Shown here piece after piece: positions 59,182-64,000 of a stretch of 64,000 bases of DNA (its first letter is position 1; the number at the start of each line of letters is the position of its first letter). Origin of the DNA: Linnemannia elongata (Eukaryota > Mortierellomycota > Mortierellomycetes > Mortierellales > Mortierellaceae); the NCBI GenBank assembly GCA_036320915.1, contig JAXBDG010000001.1, positions 3,928,001-3,992,000 on the forward strand. Direction: 5' to 3'. The notes beneath the pieces were generated by a model. That model worked only from the letters and a program-made list of their open reading frames with translations, was not told the DNA's origin and searched no databases. The translations under genes were made by a program, and so were the position numbers.

Positions 59182-62130
59182 TTATGATATTGAATAGAAA
59201 TAGGATCCAAAGCGATGCAAATACTCAAAGCGTTCCCGCGCCTCGGGGAGTCCTTGCTTGGCCGCCTTCAAATACCACTCCTTCGCTGTCGTAACATCCT
59301 GCCGTACTCCATCGCCGTACTCATACAGGCTCCCAACAGCATACTGAGCGCTGTCGAATCCTTGACCAGCACCCTTCACAAACCACTCCATTGCCCGGGA
59401 GAAGTCCTGCTTCACGCCTTGACCGTCCTTGTATAGACAGCCAACGTTAAACTGAGCGTGTACGCTCCCCTTTTCCGCAGCCTTGCGATACCAATCAAAT
59501 GCTTGGGAGTAATCCTGCGGCACACCACGACCATGGTAATAAAGGTTACCGATCTCGTTCTGTGCATATGCGTAATGTCGGTCCGCCGCATTGGAAAACC
59601 ACTCCATAGCCTTGGCGAAGTCCTGCTCCACGCCTTGACCGTTCTTGTATTGACAGCCAATGTTAAACTGAGCATCTACGTTGCCCTTTTCGGCAGCCTT
59701 GCGATACCAATCCGATGCTTGGGAGTAATCCTGCGGCACACCACGACCATCCCAATAAAGATTACCGATCATGTTCTGTGCATCTGTGTTGCCTTGGTCG
59801 GCCGCCTTGAAATAGCACTCCCTTGCCCGGGAGAAGTCCTGCTCCACGCCTTTGCCGTAGTAGTAACAGTTGCCGATGTTATACTCTGCAGCTGCGTGGT
59901 CCTCTTCGGCAGCCTTGCGATACCAATCCAATGCTTGGGAGTAGTCCTGCGGCACGCCATGACCACAGTAGTAACAGTTACCGATCTCGTTCTGTGCATA
60001 CGTGTTGCCTTGGTCGGCCGCCTTGGAAAACCACTCGCTAGCCTTGGCGAAGTCCTGTTCCACGCCTTGACCGTCCTTGTATTGACAGCCAAAGTTATAC
60101 TGAGCGTCTAAGTTGCCCATTTCGGCAGCCTTGCGATACCAATCCGATGCTAGGGAGTAATCCTGCGGCACACCATGACCAAAGTAGTAAAAGTCACCGA
60201 TCTCGTTCTGTGCATATGTGTTGCCTTGGTCGGCCGCCTCGGAAAACCACTCCATAGCCTTGGCGAAGTCTTGCTCCACGCCTTGACCGTTCTTGTATTG
60301 ACAGCCAATGTTAAACTGAGCGTGTACGTTGCCCTTTTCGGCAGCCTTGCGATACCAATCCGATGCTTGGAAGTAATCCTGCGGCACACCATGACCAAAG
60401 TAGTAAAAGTCACCGATCTCGTTCTGTGCATCTGTGTTGCCTTGGTCGGCCGCCTCGGAAAACCACTCCATAGCCTTGGCGAAGTCTTGCTCCACGCCTT
60501 GACCGTTCTTGTATTGACAGCCAATGTTAAACTGAGCGTCTACGTTTCCCTTTTCGGCAGCCTTGCGATACCAATCCGATGCTAGGGAGTAATCCTGCGG
60601 CACACCATGACCAAAGTAGTAAAAGTCACCGATCTCGTTCTGTGCATATGTGTTGCCTTGGTCGGCCGCCTCGGAAAACCACTCCATAGCCTTGGCGAAG
60701 TCTTGCTCCACGCCTTGACCGTTCTTGTATTGACAGCCAATGTTAAACTGAGCGTCTACGTTTCCCTTTTCGGCAGCCTTGCGATACCAATCCGATGCTT
60801 GGAAGTAATCCTGCGGCACACCATGGCCATGGTAATACAGGTTGCCAATGTGGTTTGGTGCGTCTGCATGTCCTTGGTCGGCAGCCAAATGAAGCCACTC
60901 CATGGCTTTGGAATAATCTCGAAGAACGCCTTCGCCGTCACGGTAGAGATATCCGATGCAGCATTGAGCGTCTGCGTCTCCTTGGTCGGCCGCCTTGCGA
61001 TACCAATCCGATGCTTGGAAGTAATCCTGCGGCACACCATGACCATGGTAATACAGGTTGCCAATGTGGTTTTGTGCGTCTGCATGTCCTTGGTCGGCAG
61101 CCAAATGAAGCCACTCCATGGCTTTGGAATAATCTCGAAGAACGCCTTCGCCGTCACGGTAGAGATATCCGATGCAGCATTGAGCGTCTGCGTCTCCTTG
61201 GTCGGCCGCCTTGCGATACCACTCCAATGCTTGCAAATAATCCCGAGGCACACCTTGACCGTGGTAATGAAGGTCCCCGATGCTGCATTGAGCATGTTGG
61301 TTACCATGGTCGGCAGCCATGAGAAACCATTCCATTGCTTTGGTATAGTCTAGAGAAACGCCTTGACCGTTTTGGTAGAGATAGGCGATGTTGTATTTGG
61401 CCTGGGCGTTCCCTTGGTCTGCAGATTTGAGATACCAGTTGAGCGCTGTCGGATAGTCCTGTGCGACTCCATGACCATAGTCGTAGAGAACACCGACCTT
61501 GCGCTGACCGACGGGGTCACCTTGTTCGGCGGCTCGAAGGTACCACTCCATAGCGGCTTTGTAGTCTTGTTGCACACCCTTGCCGTCCTTGTACATTTCT
61601 CCAAGAGCGACTTGGGCCTCCTTGTCCCCGAGACTAGCGCTGGCGCTCGTTCGAGCAAAATCACTGGAGATAGCGGCAGTGGAAGATGTTAGCGATTCAA
61701 CCTCAGAGACAAGGCGCCCATCGTTGTTAAGTAATGCCTGTGTGAGAATGTCGAAATGGCTGAAGAAAGGCTATCCATAATGGAGTTGGCACGTATAGCA
61801 GTGACTTACACATCCGAGACTATATAATGTTGGGCGGTGAGGTTGATGGCAATGAGCCTATGTTCACGTAGTGCCCTTAGCGACGCCTCCATGACCTTTT
61901 CCTTTGATGATGTGTCCTTGACGTCGATGATAGTATCTTGCACCAATCTAAGAAAAAAAAAAGAACAGGAAATATCGAAGAAATGGTTAGAAAGGCTAGC
62001 GCGGGCATCCTATTTGAACGAGTAAAGACGCGATTGTGTGGAATACGTACGAGTCCAAGGGTGTATCGACAAGGATGGTGCTTCCTGAAAGACGGTCTAC
62101 TTATAGGCCTTGGACCTCGTCTTGCGCCAC
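59182..62130 (-). CDS. Sel1-repeat protein D, 22 repeats, damaged 5' end
   Basis: The frame 61596-59182 encodes 804 residues from an ATG in the first repeat: 22 Sel1 units and a cap ending RFGSYFYSIS, without a stop. Upstream, the expected first exon (about 62130-62051) has GTG in place of ATG and TAA in place of a CAA codon. Exon 2 (from 61947) starts well (VQDTIIDVKDTSSKEKVMEAS) but reaches TAA at 61808. A frame change relative to gene A follows, before the frame resumes as ALLNNDGRLVSEVES. A 74-nt intron 61811-61738 (GTGTAA...CACACAG) would remove both defects in frame, but this is only a possibility. Units 9-16 are near-identical two-unit (216-bp) duplications. The protein may be expressed from 61596, or the gene may be dying. 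Confidence 0.7.
59680..61220 (-). repeat. 216-bp higher-order tandem repeats inside Sel1 gene D
   Basis: Pairs of Sel1 units are repeated with about 216-bp period. The pair beginning NVDAQFNIGCQYKNGQGV followed by a NTYAQNEIGDFYYFGHGV unit recurs at about 60110-60790 with few changes. A second pair (DADAQCCIGYLYRDGEGV plus HADAQNHIGNLYYHGHGV) occurs twice at about 60840-61215, differing at very few bases. This indicates recent unequal crossing-over or slippage. Confidence 0.85.
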
Positions 62131-62610
62131 AATTGGTCGTTTTTGGTCGTTGTTATGGCTGGAGGCGGAGGGCAAGACGTGTAGTCGGTGGAGTGATGGA
62201 GACGAAGGATGAACACAGAAGAAGGATGAACAAAGAAGAAGGATGAAGGAAAGTAAAGTTGAATGAGGGAAAAGGGATGGCAGAAAAAAGAAGAGGAGGG
62301 ACGGAAAAGAAACGGAAGAGTGGCAAGTGTTGGCGGAAACGAGAGAAAGAAGGAGCTGCTGCGGTTATTCAATCCTCATTAATCACAGGGTTTCCAGGGC
62401 CTGAGACTAAGAGACTCATCAGTGATCAAAAATTGTGCGGCCGACACGCGGCCCCTGAAAATGACTGTAAAATAACCAGTTGCTTATGTTCGACTCTTGC
62501 CCATTCAGATCATTATTTACAAGCCTGCTTTCCCTGCTCGACTATACAACAATATAAGTTACCCCTTTCATCACCAAAACTAGTTTATTCTCTTTGTATT
62601 TATTAACACT
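62131..62610 (-). promoter_or_regulatory. Promoter of Sel1 gene D
   Basis: Contains the cluster-conserved block at about 62355-62465: GCTGCGGTTAT, ACAGGGTTTCCAGGGC, TGAGACTAAGAGACTCATCA, GTGATCAAAAATT and CCCCTGAAAATGA. It is almost the same as in gene A, although the coding 5' end of D is damaged. Confidence 0.6.
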
Positions 62611-64000
62611 TCAATAGAAGTAGTCTCCGTATCGGTTCAAATTGACGAACAGCCTCTTTGCCCCCACGTGTCCTTGTCCAGCCGCCTTCAAGTACCACTC
62701 CCTCCCTACAACAATGTCTTGAGGTATCCCGTTTCCATACTCATACAGGCCACCAACGACATACTGGGCTTCGCTGTAGCCTTGCATGGCAGCCTTGAGG
62801 AGCCATATCAAAGCCTGCGAGTAGTCCACAGGCACACCGTGGCCGTTCTGGTACATGCACCCAACGCTGTATTGTGCCATCATGTAATCTTGATCAGCAG
62901 CTTTGCGGTGCCATGTCATTGCCTGAACATAATCCCGATCCACTCCTTCTCCGTGGTAGTACATATTACCAACGTTGTGTTGGCCTTCTCGGTCTCCTTG
63001 GTTAGCGGCCTTCAAATACCACTCCATTGCCTTGGAATAGTCCCGGGGTACTCCATTGCCGTCGTAATACAGACAACCGATAGAGAATTGAGCATCTAGG
63101 TATTCTTGGGCGGCTGCTTTGCGAAACCACTCCATAGCCCGGGAGAAGTCCTGCGTCACACCCTTGCCATCGCGGTAACTGTTGCCGATGTTGGTTTGGG
63201 CACATATATCGTCCTGTTCGGCAGCCTTGTGGTACCATTCCAATGCTTGGGAGAAATCCTGGGGTACACCAAGGCCGTCGGTATACATATTGCCGATGTG
63301 ATTGTATGCATCTGCGTTTCCTTGTTCGGCACCCATAAGGAACCACTCCATCGCTTTCGTATAATCCTGAGGGACTCCTTGGCCGTAACAGTACAAGAAA
63401 CCGATGTTGGTCTGGGCTTGGGCGTTTCCTTGGTCTGAAGATTTGAGATACCAGGCCAGGGCTGTCGAGTAATCCTGTGCCACTCCGTATCCATAACTGT
63501 GGAGAACTCCCACTTTGCGCTGACCAACGGCATCCCCTTGTTCGGCGGCTCGAAGGTACCATTCCATAGCGGCTTTGTAATCCTGCTGGACTCCCAGACC
63601 GTCCTTGTACATGTCTCCAAGAGCCACCTGAGCGTCCTTGTCACCGAGACTGGCCCTAGTGGTCGTTTGAGCAAAGTCATTGGAGGCGCTAGCCGCGGAT
63701 TCCTGCGGTACTTGCACCTGTAGTTTGTTGTCATCTTCGGAAGATGTTGGTGTTTCGACTCCAACAGTTGACACGTCGTCGTGCAGCAATGCCTTGGTTT
63801 GTTGTGCAGATTGACTGGAAGCGGAGTTGCCGATATCTAACCCATTGTCCGCTGAAGCATAATTTAGACCAGAGGCCTGGTCCTGTTGGGTAGTAGAGGT
63901 AACGTCGGTGATGTTGTTGACTGTGTTGCTCTTTTGTTCCTTTGACGACTCTGGCATTGTCTCCATGACATTTTCCTGTAATGTGGTAGGCTCGGTGTCG
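62611..64000 (-). CDS. Sel1-repeat protein E, 5' end outside window
   Basis: Open frame from the window edge to a stop at 62611-62613. Upstream of METMPESSKEQ (ATG at 63966) the frame continues as DTEPTTLQENV to the edge. This is the exon-2 linker seen in genes A-D, so the first exon should lie beyond 64000. Nine Sel1 units run from LGDKDAQVALGDMYKDGLGV to VVGGLYEYGNGI, with a cap ending NRYGDYFY. First and last units closely match those of A-D. No stop or frameshift is seen in the visible part. Confidence 0.85.
   Translation of the reverse strand, partial: DTEPTTLQENVMETMPESSKEQKSNTVNNITDVTSTTQQDQASGLNYASADNGLDIGNSASSQSAQQTKALLHDDVSTVGVETPTSSEDDNKLQVQVPQESAASASNDFAQTTTRASLGDKDAQVALGDMYKDGLGVQQDYKAAMEWYLRAAEQGDAVGQRKVGVLHSYGYGVAQDYSTALAWYLKSSDQGNAQAQTNIGFLYCYGQGVPQDYTKAMEWFLMGAEQGNADAYNHIGNMYTDGLGVPQDFSQALEWYHKAAEQDDICAQTNIGNSYRDGKGVTQDFSRAMEWFRKAAAQEYLDAQFSIGCLYYDGNGVPRDYSKAMEWYLKAANQGDREGQHNVGNMYYHGEGVDRDYVQAMTWHRKAADQDYMMAQYSVGCMYQNGHGVPVDYSQALIWLLKAAMQGYSEAQYVVGGLYEYGNGIPQDIVVGREWYLKAAGQGHVGAKRLFVNLNRYGDYFY

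Noticed and set aside
59182..63966. CRISPR-like or satellite array
   Set aside because: The regular repeats are in-frame Sel1 codons inside long open frames, so they are coding repeats.

Overview
The window looks like nuclear DNA of an early-diverging filamentous fungus, most probably a Mortierella-type soil fungus (Mortierellomycota). The reasons are short GT-AG introns in almost every gene, animal-like conserved eukaryotic proteins (kinesin, Arp3, EBP1/PA2G4, an Mga2/Spt23-type regulator), a Crinkler-type protein, and several large lineage-type families (Sel1-repeat proteins, MATH/BTB proteins). Pyrimidine-rich intergenic DNA and homopolymer runs of 35-41 bases are also frequent. The assignment to Mortierella rests on family recognition from memory, not on a search.

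Layout. 1-10984 is a gene-poor, low-complexity stretch in which I support no gene; its right end is the upstream region of a very long kinesin gene (10985-18167, +, seven exons, 2129 aa, with one GC-AG intron). 19634-21947 (+) is a three-exon Crinkler with an RHS-type P-loop NTPase. 22330-24449 (-) is a decayed Sel1 gene with a lineage-type N-terminal domain. 25392-26596 (+) is a MATH-like/BTB gene. 27506-32035 (-) is an ER-anchored Mga2/Spt23-like transcription factor. 33619-36130 (-) is Arp3 (eight exons) and 36643-38590 (+) is EBP1/PA2G4 (five exons); these two share a 0.5-kb divergent promoter. 38950-41322 (-) is a larger MATH-like/BTB protein with a nucleoporin-like N-terminus. 42700-43330 is a BTB pseudogene beside an intact paralogue at 43693-45172 (+).

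46228-50017 (+) holds four tandem small genes that I do not recognise as a described family. Each has a mitochondrial-type presequence, a CGxxCxC-like motif, one membrane helix and a phase-2 intron at the same place; the second copy has an in-frame stop. 50546-51070 (-) is a CFEM-like, probably GPI-anchored secreted protein.

From 51751 to the end, all on the minus strand, lies a Sel1-repeat cluster: a remnant followed by five tandem genes. The genes share a promoter block and a short first exon but show graded decay of that exon (start codon lost, frameshift, nonsense), while their repeat regions stay open. One copy has grown to 22 repeats by duplication of 216-bp units.

The conserved genes cover transport and cytoskeleton (kinesin, Arp3), growth and ribosome-linked control (EBP1) and probably fatty-acid desaturation control (Mga2-like). 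The rest is accessory: duplicated, partly decaying families linked in other fungi to protein-protein interaction, ubiquitin-ligase adaptors, secretion or effector functions.
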